This document shows, piece by piece, positions 23,041 through 35,741 of a stretch of DNA of 64,000 nucleotides (position 1 is the first letter of the stretch; each line of letters begins with the position of its first letter). The DNA lies in contig JACGCN010000006.1 in the NCBI GenBank assembly GCA_014905825.1, positions 2,356,001-2,420,000 of the forward strand. The letters are read 5' to 3'. The stretch is from Lyophyllum atratum. Lineage: Eukaryota > Basidiomycota > Agaricomycetes > Agaricales > Lyophyllaceae. The notes beneath the pieces are model-generated. The model had not been told where the DNA came from. It was given only the letters and a program-made list of their open reading frames with translations, and ran no database searches. Position numbers and translations under genes: made by a program.

Positions 23041-25647
23041 ATGACCATCACCACTCTCCGAGTTCAGAGACGTTCCGTTTCCGTACCTATACCAGAAGTC
23101 AGCGGCTCAGTCAAAGTCACCGCTGTTGATAATATCCCTGCATCCAAGTCACCCATCGTCGACCAGCCGACACCGCTATTCACCCAGTTTATCGAATCCT
23201 ACAAGGAACTTGAGAGTTACAAGTACGTCTCTTCCCTGATATCTGCAGACGTTATTCCTCAAGCCAAACCTAGGAATGGTCGACCTGTAACTGTTGATGG
23301 GCAAAATCTTTCCATCGCAGCTGTAACGGCGGCATCCAGGTACCATGCAACGGTTACTCTGGACAAATCTCCAAGCGTCAGTGCACGGATGAACAAGAGC
23401 CGCGACGTTGTCACTACCAAAGTCGAGGCGGGCATTAGCGTATATGGCGTCTCGACCGGTTTCGGGGGCAGCGCAGACACTCGCACCGACCAACCTCTAC
23501 TACTTGGAAATGCCCTCTTGCAGCTTTTGCAGAGTGGTGTTCTACCGTCGTCTTCGAAGCCCCTTGATGCACTTCCTCTTCTCGACCCCCTTACGTCGAC
23601 GAGTATGCCTGAAGCCTGGGTTCGCGGTGCCATGCTCATCAGGATGAATTCACTCATTCGGGGTCACTCGGGAGTGAGACTCGAGCTCATCCAGAAAATG
23701 AATGCGCTCCTTGACGCGGACATCACACCTGTTGTCCCACTCAGAGGAAGCATCTCAGCCTCTGGAGGTCCGTGACACAGATTTGGTCCATGTCCACTGC
23801 GTCGTCTAACATATATTCCTTATCTAGATCTTTCACCCCTGTCATATATTGCGGGCGCGATAACAGGAAACTCATCGATCCGCGTTTTCGATGGCCCTAG
23901 GACCTTTGGTGCCCGCGAAATTCGTTCATCACGAGCTGCGCTTGAGTCACACAATATTACGCCGATCTCTCTTGCTTCCAAGGAGCATCTTGGGATTCTG
24001 AATGGCACTGCTTTCTCCGCGTCGGTTGCGGCATTGGCACTGAACGACGCGGTTCACCTCGCCCTTCTCGCACAAGTGTGTACAGCAATGGGCACAGAGG
24101 CTCTTGCAGGAACCCGTGGGTCGTTCGATCCCTTCATTCATGATGTTGCGAGACCCCATCCTGGCCAGGTAAGACCCTTCAGACTTGATGGATGTCTTCG
24201 TATTGATACTTATTGCTTGATAGATCGAATCCGCAAGAGTCATTTGGGACCTATTAGAAGGCAGCACGTTCGCAACCACATATGAAGAAGAACTCACCAT
24301 CGAAGAAGATGGAGGCATCCTCAAACAAGATCGGTATCCATTAAGAACTTCTCCACAGTTCATTGGTCCCCAGATCGAAGATCTTCTTGAATCACTCAAA
24401 ACCATCACAATCGAGTGCAACTCCAGTAAGTTTTATGATGTACATAATATTCTGGCGTCATCTTACAGCCTGCCCCCTGTAAAGCAACCGATAACCCCCT
24501 GGTCGACGGTGAGACCGGGAAAGTTCATAATGGTGGTAATTTCCAAGCCATGGCAGTCACGAATGCCATGGAGAAGACTCGCCTAGGCCTCCACCACCTC
24601 GGGAAACTCCTCTTCTCACAATGTACGGAGCTCGTCAATCCAACGATGAACCGCGGGCTGCCACCGTCCCTCGCAGCCACTGACCCTTCCCTCGACTACC
24701 ATTGCAAGGGTGTTGATATCGCAAGCGCTGCTTACGTCGCTGAGCTCGGCTATCTTGCCAACCCGGTATCGACACATGTTCAATCAGCTGAGATGCACAA
24801 TCAGGCAGTCAAGTAAGTACTGTTTGCATCCACGCCTCTTCTCCATCTTACCTTTGCTTCAGTTCGATGGCGTTGGTTTCGGCTCGTGCAACTATCAACT
24901 CCCTTGAGATATTGTCCATGTTGACTGCATCGTACCTGTATGCACTCTGCCAAGGTACGTCCGTTATCTCGGAACGTGAAGTGCTCACTAACCACCGAAC
25001 TTAGCTCTCGACCTTCGGGCTCTGCAGAAAGAACTTGCTGAGGGTTTGAATAAGATCGCTTCCGAGGAGTTGAGCAAATCTTTTGGGCAATCGCTATGTC
25101 CTGCCGAGTATAAGGCACTCGCTACTACTATCTGCCGGACCATGCAAGAAACCCTCGAGTCAACAAGCACAATGGACGCAGCCGAACGCATGTTAAAAGT
25201 TGCCGCTTCATCAACTACCATCCTCCTCGACTTCTTCACTGGCCCAGCTTCCTTCGATGATGTCGCAGCACTCGGATCAACGCTCGCATGCATTCCTGAA
25301 TTCCGTTCCAGTGTTGCTTCACGTGCAACATCGCTCCTAGATAACCTGCGACGCGATTACTTGTCGGGTGCTCGCGGCGCTGCACCGGCCAGCAAGTACC
25401 TTAACAAGACTTGCCCCGTTTACGAGTTCGTACGAAAAACTCTGGGCATCCGGATGCATGGATCCGAGAACTATGCTTTGTTTAAGGATGGGCTGTATGC
25501 CGACGACCAGAGTGTTGGTCAGAACGTATCGCTTATTCACGAGGTTAGTGTTTGCATCATGTACGACAGTATTACACATCCTAACAATTACTTTAGGCTA
25601 TCCGAGACGGCGAATTGCAACCTGTCATTGCTGCCCTGTTCCCATAG
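23041..25647 (+). CDS. PAL: Phenylalanine ammonia-lyase
   Basis: Predicted 759-residue enzyme; exons 23041-23767, 23828-24168, 24224-24425, 24485-24812, 24863-24954, 25005-25543 and 25597-25647. PAL converts L-phenylalanine to trans-cinnamate and ammonia. The MIO cofactor triad Ala-Ser-Gly is at residues 240-242 in [19 protein letters not shown], with the first intron just after it. Other hallmarks are [42 protein letters not shown], and a fungal PAL C-terminal domain ending [14 protein letters not shown]. Length is typical for fungal PAL (about 700-760). Some fungal members also use tyrosine or histidine, so specificity is inferred from overall resemblance. Confidence 0.95.
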
Positions 25648-26001
25648 TCATACCCCATACTCTATTTTAACTTCCTGTTCAACGCAAACTAGCCATACCC
25701 AGCTTCACCTAATGTAAGGTACTTAGGAAAAACTAAAAGCACTAGTCAGTAAATAATTATAGATCACACTTTACATAGTTCGTACTAAATCCACCACAAT
25801 GTCAAATGAAATTCCGGTCTGACTTTGCCAAAATACATGCGAAAGCTCTGGGTACGAACATTGGGCACCCTTCCATTCTATTTTCACCTGTGGAAACTGA
25901 TGTTCGCGTAGATCTCGCATCACCTGAGCCCTGTCGACTTGTAATCATCAATCGCAGCCCCCGCTCTTCGTAGCCTCTCCTCGGCCTCTTCCTCATTGCA
26001 T
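25648..26001. other. Intergenic between tandem genes
   Basis: This 354-base gap holds the PAL 3' end and the promoter of the oxidase gene. Nothing specific is seen. Confidence 0.4.
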
Positions 26002-27634
26002 ATGGCGGCCTTGAACGAGAAGGTAGTGATCGTAGGGGCTGGATGCTTCGGGGTATCTACAGCATACCATCTTCTGAAACGCGGCTTCACCGACGTGACA
26101 ATTCTTGACCGATCGTCCTCTCTCCCTGCACCCGATGCAGCATCGAACGATATGAACAGAAGTCAGTGTCTCCCAGCCTTCTCTATGTCTCCCAGGCTAA
26201 CGATGTCACTCTGACAGTTGTCCGTAGCTCATATCCGGATATGTTTTATACCAAGTTTGCCCGCGAAGCTATCGACGCGTGGAAGGATCGTGATGAATGG
26301 GAGGATACTTATCATGAGTATGCCGATGCCCTATGTAACCACTGTAAACTGAGCCGGTTTGGCAGATGCGGTGTTGTTGTCCTGGGCCTTTCCGAGAATG
26401 AAGCATATGCAGATAAGGCGTACGAGAACGATACCGCATTGGGTGCCAAAATAAGGCCCCTCGCAGATGCAGAAGCGCTCTATGCAGCATTCCCTCCCCA
26501 GGTTCCTGTTGGTTCCTTTGATCAGCAATCGGGTTATCTAAACAGTGACTCGGGATGGGCTAACGCGGGCCAGGGCCTCGCTATCATGATTTCGAAGGTG
26601 ATCTCCCTTAAGGGCAAGGTTCTTCCAGGAAAGAACATCTGCGACGTTGTTCGTGACAATGGGAGGACATGTGGCGTTCGATGTGAGGATGGCACAATCT
26701 ATGAAGCCTCTGTGGTTGTGATTGCTACTGGGTCCTGGACGCCCTCAGCCTTCCCCAATGCTATTCCAAACCACACATCTGGCCTATCGACTGGGTGAGC
26801 TCCTACCAGAAAATAGCCATGTTTAGCTAAGGAAAGGAGGCAATGTGTTGCCATGATTCAGCTCAGCGACGCAGAGGCCGAACTTTACAAGGAATGTCCA
26901 GTGGTCCTTGACTTCAGCACTGGTTTCTACATTTTCCCTGTATGTTTCGATGGCTTTCCACGTTCGGTGTAGCTGAAGCTGAAGGATGTGGTATGAACAG
27001 CCGACCGATCAAGGAATAATCAAGATGGCTATGCACCTCGGTGGATACACACATATGAAGGACGGGATCTCCACTCCGCGGACAGTAACTACTGACCCAG
27101 ACCAGGGGCTATCTATCCCTAAACTTAATGTCCAGCAAATGCGAAAACATTTACATGAGGTATATCCGAGGCTAGCAGACAAGCCTTTCTCTGCCACGCG
27201 ACTTTGCTGGTATGATTGAGCATGCATCGTCGGTGTTCTCTGCTGACCGCAAACTTTCAAAGGTACAATGATTCCCCTGACGATAATTGGATCATTGGTC
27301 GTGTCCCTGGTGACCCATCATTGGTTCTCGCCACGGGAGATAGTGGGCATGCATATAAGGTGAGCTTTGACCACATCTACACGATACTCACCTCGAAGTT
27401 GTCAACGAGTAGTTCCTTCCTGTCATCGGGCGGCTTATGGCCGACACAATTCAAGGAACAATGGAACTGGGCCTTGCAGCGAAATTTGCTGTCGAACGAC
27501 GGTACACTGCTGTTGACGATTCGCGCGCAGGAACGTCGGTGACGGAGCTAGATGTTGACCAACTTTGTACACCAGACGACCTCCTAGCGGGGCATCTGGA
27601 TCAAACCTCGCTCACACATGGATATGTTCGTTAG
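26002..27634 (+). CDS. FAD-dependent amine/amino-acid oxidase (DAO family)
   Basis: Predicted 438-residue protein; exons 26002-26161, 26218-26317, 26366-26794, 26840-26939, 27001-27209, 27263-27359 and 27413-27634. The N terminus has a dinucleotide-binding loop GAGCFG (residues 12-17), then TDVTILDR with the acidic residue that contacts FAD ribose. Further on are IVRSSYPD, VVIATGSWT, and at the C terminus WYNDSPDDNWIIGRVPG with ATGDSGHAYKFLPVIGR. This is the pattern of fungal fructosyl-amino-acid oxidases and L-saccharopine or L-pipecolate oxidases within the DAO superfamily. The substrate is not settled by sequence. An ATG two codons upstream (25996) is also possible. Confidence 0.88.
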
Positions 27635-27735
27635 CTCTCTATTAAATAATATAATTAGATCGGAGCCCAAGCTCAGTTTTGCGGAATTAGAAGTAATCAG
27701 AAGATATGCATCCAAGAAATGTCTCTCCAACGATT

Positions 27736-30700
27736 TCAAGCTCGTTTCCCGACGAACTCTGACCATGAGCGGACCTCAGAGGGTATGTGTCCTTCCGTGT
27801 AGCTCCTCAATGCTCCAAGAGGGATTTGTTGTGCAAGACTTTCCACGAACAGCAGAGCAGTTCGGGCGTTGTTCAGCAGAGGTAGACCGAAATCGACAGC
27901 ATTTCTGGAGGAAAGGGATGAGCATGAGGTGTGCACGCAGGAAGATATTACTAACCGGCGAGCGACATAGTCTTCGTCTGTGAAGTCAAGACCACGAGCT
28001 TTCGCGAGATTGATGACGCATTGGATCTCATGCTCGTCAAACACCATGCGGAGCTTTCGCTTATCCTTTGTGGGGAAGATAATGCGCTTCGCCTGAACGT
28101 AATGAAGGTCGTTTAGGAACTCTTCCACGACTGGGGAAGAGCAGTAGAGCTTGAAACCAAGGGTAACCAATATCTTCGCGATCGCAGCCATTTCGGGCTT
28201 GTTGATGTCTCCACCGAGCAGAACTCCAGAGCCTGCCCGAGGAACTTTAAAGCCGGTGGTGCTGAGGAGGGATGCCCAATAAGCCTCGTGGATGTTTTTG
28301 CCAAAGCTGGCGACCTCTCCGGTGCTGGCCATTTCTATAACATACACATTAGCGACCAAACATATTCCGGTTGTCAGGAAATCCTCTTACCAACGCCCAA
28401 AAATGGGTCTGCACCAGCAAGTCGGGTCCACGAGAACTGAGCGACCTTGATAGAAGTATAATCTCGTTTCTCCTGCATGAGGTCCACGGGCGCAGGGACG
28501 TCCTGGTCGACGATAGCAGCTGTCGCGGTATCGATGAAGTTGTGGCCAAGAACCTTGGACACGAAGGGGAACGACCGAGAGGCCCGGAGGTTGCACTCGA
28601 TCACCTTCAATTGCGACTCTTCGCCGTCCTTGGCAGGGGTCTTGATGATCTGCATGTTGAAAGGACCAGATATCTCGAAAGCCTCCGCAACCTTCTCAGC
28701 GATAGTCTTGAGGCGAGCCATATCGGTAGCGCCCAAAGTGAATGGCGGGAGGACTAAGGTGGCATCACCTGAGTGAACACCAGCGTTCTCGACATGCTCA
28801 GAGACGGCGTGGACGATGAGTTTTCCTTTGTGACCAACAGCGTCAATGTCAATTTCCTGTGCGTTGTCGATGAACTTGGTGATGACGACGGGGTGAAGAG
28901 GTGAGACGTTGGCAGCGGCAGAGAGGTTGTACTGCAGGGCAGATTCCTCAAAGACAACGTTCATCGCAGCACCGGAGAGAACATACGACGGCCGGATGAG
29001 GACAGGGTACCCAACTTTGGCCGCAAAGGCCTTGGCCGCATCGAGGGTGGTGACCTCGGTCCACTCAGGTTGATCCACGCCAATGCTATCGAGGACAGAA
29101 GAGAATTTATGGCGATCCTCAGCAGTATCGATTTGCTGGGGGTCGGTTCCCAAAACATTGACCCCAGTCTCCTTGAGACGAAGAGCGATGTTCTGAGGAA
29201 GCTGGCCTAGAATGAAGATCATATCATTAGATGTCTGTCATAAGATGTGTAACTGAATGCAACTGACCACCAACACTGACGATGACACCTTGTGCCTGTT
29301 CCAATTCATAGATATCCATGACCCGCTCGTATCCGAGTTCTTCGAAGTACAGCCTGTCGGCCTCGTCGAAGTCGGTTGACACAGTCTCAGGGTTATAGTT
29401 GATCATGATAGTCCTTTTCCCGATATCCCTGAGCTTGCGGGCACAGGTCACGGCACACCAGTCAAACTCAACGCTGCTTCCAATGCGGTAGACGCCACTG
29501 CCAAGGACCATAGTTCCATGCTCGTCGAACTCAACATCATGCTCGGAAGCATTGTATGTCGTGTAGAGGTAGTTGGTGTGCGCAGGGTATTCGGCAGCGA
29601 GGGTGTCGATACGCTTAACGAAGGGGGTGATGCCGAGCGTTTTGCGTGCCGCGCGGACGACATCTTCCGTAGACGAGATTATGTCGGCGATCTGGATGTC
29701 AGCGAAGCCCATACGTTTGGCGCGCTGCATGAGCTCGTGGTCGATCTCAGTGATGGAACCAGCTTTCTTGAGTGCATGATGAGTCTGAACGATGTTGTCA
29801 ATCTTGTAGAGGTACCACTAGTGTCGCAAAGAGATCAGTACTTGATGCACAGCAAATATCTCCGCAATACAGACCTTGTCGATCTTGGTCAGATCGTGGA
29901 TGTGATCGACGGTGTAGTTCTTCCTGTACATAGCGTAGGCGATAGCGAACAGTCTCATATCAGTGGGACGAGTCAAAGCCTTATCCAAGTCTTCTGGCTC
30001 GATGTAGACCTCGAAGCCCTTCCAGCGGGGGTCTACTTGTCGAATAGCCTTCTGCAAGCTCTCTTCGAAAGTTCGTCCGATGGCCATGACCTCGCCGACC
30101 GACTTCATGGAAGATCCGACTTCGCGGTTCACCTGTGACGAGAACTTGGCAAGATCCCACTTGGGAATCTTTGTCACGATATAGTCTAGCGAGGGCTCGA
30201 AGCAGGCAGTCGTTGTTTTAGTAACGGCATTTGGCAGTTCAGGGAGAGTGTGTCCGAGGGCGATCTTTGCGGCGGTATAAGCGAGAGGATAGCCTGTGGC
30301 CTTGGAAGCAAGAGCACTGAAATGATATTTAGCACTAGCTGGTGAACGTGGACATGACAAACGGACCTAGAACGACTCAGGCTGCAGGAAGATAAGTATT
30401 GTCAGTTTTTTGGCCGTGAGGCTTTGCTAGAATCTTCTTACCGAGCATTGACTTCGATTACGCAGTATTCCTTCGAGTTGGGGTTCAGGGCGTACTGGAT
30501 ATTACATTCGCCAACAACACCAAGATGTCGGATAACTTTGATTGCAGCGCTGCGCAACATGTGGTACTCGTCATCGGGCAAGGTTTGGGACGGGGCAACA
30601 ACGATGGAATCGCCAGTGTGTGTACCAAGAGGATCGAAGTTTTCCATGTTGCAACAAATGATGGTGTTCTGGAAGGCGAACGTCAGAAATTGCTGCGAGA

Positions 30701-31661
30701 CATAATAAGAACAAGATCTACGTCTGCGCCATCTCGAACAACCTCGTATTCAAGCTCTTTCCAACCCTTCATACTACGTTCGATGAGGACCTGGGGACTC
30801 AAACTGAGGCCCTTGACAGAGAGATCACGAAGTTCATCCGCGTTTTCGGCGAAGCCAGAACCGAGACCGCCCAAGGTGAAGGCAGAGCGTAAGATAACCG
30901 GGTATCCAATTACTTCGGCGGCTGCGAGTGCAGCATTCACTGAAGAAACAGCTGTTGACTGCGCGACGGGAATATCAATTTCTAAAATCAAGATTTCAGC
31001 AAAGCATAAATGATTATACGGGTAACACACCCTTGAGAGCCTGGACAAAAAGATCACGATCCTCCGATACTTCCAACGTCCGAATAGGTGTTCCAAGGAC
31101 CTTGACACCTAAGCGTTCCAGGACACCCATGCGGTCCAGTTCGATGCCGACATTCAAGGCGCTCTGTCCACCGAATGTGAGAAGTATCCCGTCGGGGCGT
31201 TCCTTTTCCAACACATATGCGACATAATCCGCGGTAATGGGCAAGAAATAAACTTCAGAGGCCAATTCGTGTGACGTTTGCCAGGTAGCAATGTTAGGGT
31301 TAATGAGGATGGCTTCGACTCCCTCCTCGTGAAGCGCCTTCAATGCCTGAGATCCAGAATAGTCGAACTCTCCAGCCTGGCCGATACTGAGACCACCGCT
31401 GCCCACGACCAAGACCTTCTGGACGTCAGGGCGGGGAAGTTTAGGCAGGACCTTGGCAGAGATTTTGCGAGCGATTTCCGATGGAGAGTTGAGTACATGC
31501 TCGCCCTCCTTCGCGTAAGAACCCACGGCTGGGGCTGCGACGGCGCGTGAGACGTGGGTAGGAGCGAAAGCAAAGCGCTTTATGGTGGTAGTATGAAATG
31601 AGCGTGCGCATGGTCGGGCTAGTGATTTTAGCCAGGGCGACCGGAGTCGCGAGAGACTCAT
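27736..31661 (-). CDS. CPA2: Carbamoyl-phosphate synthase, arginine-specific large subunit
   Basis: Predicted 1162-residue protein in nine exons: 31661-31031, 30981-30722, 30668-30442, 30381-30367, 30316-29875, 29817-29268, 29206-28391, 28334-27956 and 27904-27736. It uses ammonia from the small glutaminase subunit to make carbamoyl phosphate for arginine synthesis. Both ATP-grasp halves are present: the first starts with [19 protein letters not shown] near residue 87 and the second with YDWCAVT-type [17 protein letters not shown] regulatory MGS-like domain ends with [12 protein letters not shown] and [11 protein letters not shown]. About 70 extra N-terminal residues, rich in Arg, Ser and Thr with almost no acid, look like a mitochondrial presequence, which separates it from the pyrimidine CAD-type enzyme. 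Exon 4 is 15 bases. The 3' ends of this gene and the oxidase converge 101 bases apart. Confidence 0.95.
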
Positions 31662-33164
31662 GGTGAAGGCCCCAGGAGCAGAGTGAGTTTGGACAAGTTG
31701 AAAAATGACTCAGGTGCTAAATTTGTAGTCGAAAAATCGTACATGACGTAAACCTAACCCTAGACGTCGCGTACTAGTTTCAAGCTCAACATTCGGTCAT
31801 AATCGGAACTTGATGCTTCTCGGTCTTCTCTGCAAGCTCCAGTAGGAACCTCGTTGACCTCGTCTGCCCTATACATTGACAATGGCGGTCAGCCACCACA
31901 CCATGCGAACCAGAAGCGCTTGTAAGCATAGGTTCCGACAGGGATATTAGCCTTCTGTATGGGAAACCATGCTTCAGCAACCCCTATTGATACCGAGGAA
32001 ACTAGCTTACCCCACTCATGGTAATCACACCCTTTATCGCACACCTCAGACGTCTGATAGTTGTTTCTCGATAGCAGTTAAACTGAGACAGCACAGATTG
32101 TGACAACTCTGATTTCATCTGCTTCATTCACGTTCAGACTGGATTGCGGCAATCGCGTTTGATCCATGCATCACACGCAGTTATGGCCTATCTCGTACGT
32201 CTCTCTAGACTCGAGACAGATTTTCCCCCGGCAGTCGCCCCGTCTCACAGCGGTTCTCAGCCTTATGGAATACTCGTTCGCCACAAAAATGGACACATTC
32301 TGGAGCGAAACTTGTATCATCGATGACTGAGGTGTGATAACTTCTTTGGGGCCCCACACTTCTACTCATGCAGATCCTGAGAGGTCATGCGACGATTGAT
32401 AGATTCCCGACTTGTGCATAAAAGATTGCTTCCCTTGAGCATTATTCAATTTACCGTCATCTTTCCGAGATTTTTCTTCCCTAATCGAATCCGGAGGACT
32501 CGAGTGACGTCTTTCCCTTAAACGAAGTAGCCGAAACTGCTATTGCGGTCGACGTTTGACGCCCGAAAATATCCCTCCCTTGGAGGACAAGTTGAACGTT
32601 ATACGGTCGTGGCTCATTGAATGAACGGTACAGCGAGCTGAGCGATCAAAATACGATTCCCCTGAAACTCAAGATGCGCCGCTTTTATATCGATATAAAG
32701 CTGTCTTGGCGCTCAACGGAGATCCCTAAGATTTTTTATACCCATACCCAAACTAACCACGCGGTCAATATAGGCATCGGGGAGGTCACCAACTATCCGA
32801 CTTCCGCTCCGACTACTTGAGGTGATCGGCGTGGCCTTGCCCCCACGTTTATCCGGGCCTCTTCGACGCAAACAAACTCGTTTCATCGAATCTATGTCCT
32901 TTTCTGGTCTACACGGCCCTATTCCACGCGGATAATTGCCTATCATCACCCTTTTCTTTTTTTCCTCTCTTTTTTTTCGCCATCACTTCGGGATGATCGA
33001 CCTCACCCTCACGGTTCGGCGATATCTCTGCGTTTTCGCAAACCAATGGATTACGCCACCCTGGTACCAGCTGGTGGACGGCTACTGACTCGTGGTCAGC
33101 TATTTATCTCCAGGGCAGATGGTTCTGCAATCCCCGTTCAACTCTACCTACTGGCATCCTTGAT
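31662..33164. other. 1.5-kb divergent intergenic region
   Basis: It separates the starts of CPA2 (-) and the TmpA-like gene (+). A pyrimidine-rich tract at about 32948-32985 probably marks the plus-strand promoter. No coding exon or repeat is recognised. Confidence 0.45.
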
Positions 33165-35447
33165 ATGTCTTCGACCTCGTCTATCGATGATGCAGAGAAA
33201 GGCATTCTCGACAATGACGAGTTTCCAATTCCCATCACCCTGCATGATGTTCGCTTGGCGCCCTCGACACCTTCACTGGATGGTCGGGACGCGTCCGAAT
33301 CCGTACCATATCTGCAATCATCTACAGACACCAAACCACCTGGTGTTACCTCACCTCCGCCACGACGTCCTACATTGATACCACCATTGTCATTGAAGAA
33401 GTCTGCGCCTCGAAAGATCGACCGTCGGGTACGCTTCCAGCTATGGTTTAACACGTACCGGTACATCACTCGATCTATGCTAGTTTCCTTTTCTGAGTGC
33501 ACTTGAGCAGGAAATTCTTCACCTTCGTCATGTGCATAAACCTCACTGGCATCATTCTAGCTTCGACAGGGAAATGGCAATATCCTCGACATTACACAGG
33601 TGCATGTGTCCTCGGGAATTTGCTCACCGCGATCCTGATGCGGAATGAGCTCTTTGGACGCTTGCTTTACCTCATTGTCAACACCCTATTCGCGAAGGTG
33701 ATTGAACTCACACGTCTCCGTTGACCCGTGCTGAACACCGTGACCGAAGTGGCCTCCGTTAGCCTTTCGACTTGGATGTACCTCTGTGCTTCAGCATCTG
33801 GGTGGTATACATTCTGGATGTGCGACCTCGGGCTTTCTCTGGTTAGTTTTCCGCGTAGTTATCATCTTCATCGACCACAAGGACAACCACGACTCGGTAC
33901 TGATCACGGGGGTGGTCACGAACGTCATCGTCGGCATATCGATCGCTTCCGCCTTCCCATGGGTGCGGAATACTCATCACAAGTGAGTTGCTCTTATGAA
34001 TTAGGAAAAGCCATCCTGTAAATGGCGCCAATAGCGTTTTCGAGCGACACCATCGGTTCATGGGGTGGTGAGTCATAGATCAATGAATCTGTCACCAGGT
34101 ATGCTAACTGCGCCTTACTTTCCAGGCTCGGATTACTCTCAAGTAAGATCCGTTGTGAATGAAGGGGACAGAATCGCACTCATATCTCCTTAGCCTGGAT
34201 ATTCGTCGTCCTCGGGGACAGTTATGATCTCCAAACGCATTCCTGGAACCCCGATGGCATCCGCATCCTTCGGCAGCAGGACTTTTGGTTCGTTTTCGGA
34301 ATGACAGTCTTGTACGTCCGGTAATCTATCGCTTCTTTTTCGGGTACTCAACATCTATGTAATAGCGTCATAATCCCATGGTTCACGATCCGTGAGGTCA
34401 AAGTAGACGTGGAAATTGTGTGCTTTTTTCATCGCTCGTGTCCCTACTGGTTGGCTGACGGATGTTTCTCAAGCCGTCTCCGAAAGTTGTTATCCTGCGT
34501 TTGGAACGTGGAATGCAGCAAGGCCTCCTCGCGAGAATCAGCCGAGGTTCCATTATGGAGTATCACGCGTTCGGAATCATATCGTACGATACCTGCCTTG
34601 CTCCCTGCCCCGAGGTCGCTAAATATGTACTGAACAGTGAGGGGAAGGACGCGAAAGAACATTACCTCATATGCGGGGTACAGGGCGATTTCACGCGAGC
34701 TCTTGTGGACAACCCACCACGACGGCTTTGGACTAGGCAACTGAAGGTGCGTTAATGGTGAAGGCTTCGCTGGTTCTTCTATTTAGCTCCGTGGTATAGT
34801 TTGCAGGAGTATCTAACACATCAACGCTCTATAAGCGAGGCATCAGGGTGTGCACGGGCACAGGGCTTGGTGCTGCTCTCTCGACTTGTCTGCAGGTGAG
34901 ATTACTCCATCCGAATCCGATTTTTAGGCGTTGAGTTGACCATCCTTGTATCTTTCAGAGCCCAGACTGGTAAGCTTCTTTCAATCAAAAGCCGATGATC
35001 CGTCATGTTTCTCCGTCTGTTTATTTTCCGTTTACGACGATTAATCCAAGTCTTTCGCAGGTATCTGATATGGATTGGGTCAGATCAAGAAAAGACATTT
35101 GGGCCGACGATATCTGGGTTGATCCATCGAAATCTGGGTCCTGATCGTGTCACGCTTTGGGACTCTAAAAAGCGAGGTTTGTATCTTTTACATATCGCAG
35201 TCCTCGGATGCTGATTGTCATTCGTTACTCAAGGGGGGCGTCCAGATGTCATGAAGCTCATAAAAGAAACATATACTTCCTGGGGAGCTGAAGTTGTTTT
35301 CATCACGTCTAATTTTCAGGGAAACAGAGAGATGATGGAAGGTTGCAAGGAAGCTGGCATTCCTGCCTTCGTGCGTCATCCTCCTTTCTCTTGTTGCTTG
35401 CACAACTTCTTACCTTCTGACTCTAGGGAACATTGTGGGATTTCTGA
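33165..35447 (+). CDS. TmpA-like integral membrane protein
   Basis: Predicted 529-residue protein in 13 exons: 33165-33460, 33511-33697, 33750-33982, 34035-34067, 34126-34142, 34194-34311, 34366-34417, 34474-34746, 34800-34895, 34959-34969, 35061-35176, 35234-35370 and 35427-35447; all joins keep phase. A disordered N terminus is followed by several membrane spans (KFFTFVMCINLTGIILAS, VVIIFIDHKDNHDSVLI, WIFVVLGDSYD) and a soluble C-terminal half with GIISYDTCLAPCPEVAKYV, RVCTGTGLGAALSTCLQ, YLIWIGSDQEKTFGPTISGL and TLWDSKKRGGRPDVM. This resembles Aspergillus TmpA, a membrane flavoprotein affecting asexual sporulation, and related fungal membrane proteins with a ferredoxin-reductase-like tail. 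The assignment is from memory of the family; biochemical activity is not established. Confidence 0.75.
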
Positions 35448-35741
35448 TGTCACACACCACTGGGATGCGAATCGGAATAGGACCATCGCTCACAGGTCAT
35501 TTGCTCAATGCCCCCATCCAACCATTTCATCGCCTATCTTTATTGGCTCATTATTGGGGGCATGACTTGCCTCAGATCGCTGTATCATTATGTATCATTC
35601 TGCATACAGTGTGCTCGTCGGTTGTCGGTTCTCTACAGTATCGGGGCAGGAAACAATTCCGTACGATTAATATATCAGCTGCATCAACTATCTACCAGCG
35701 CTGATAGCGCTATGTCGTCCTCAAGTGGGACGTCACTCTAC

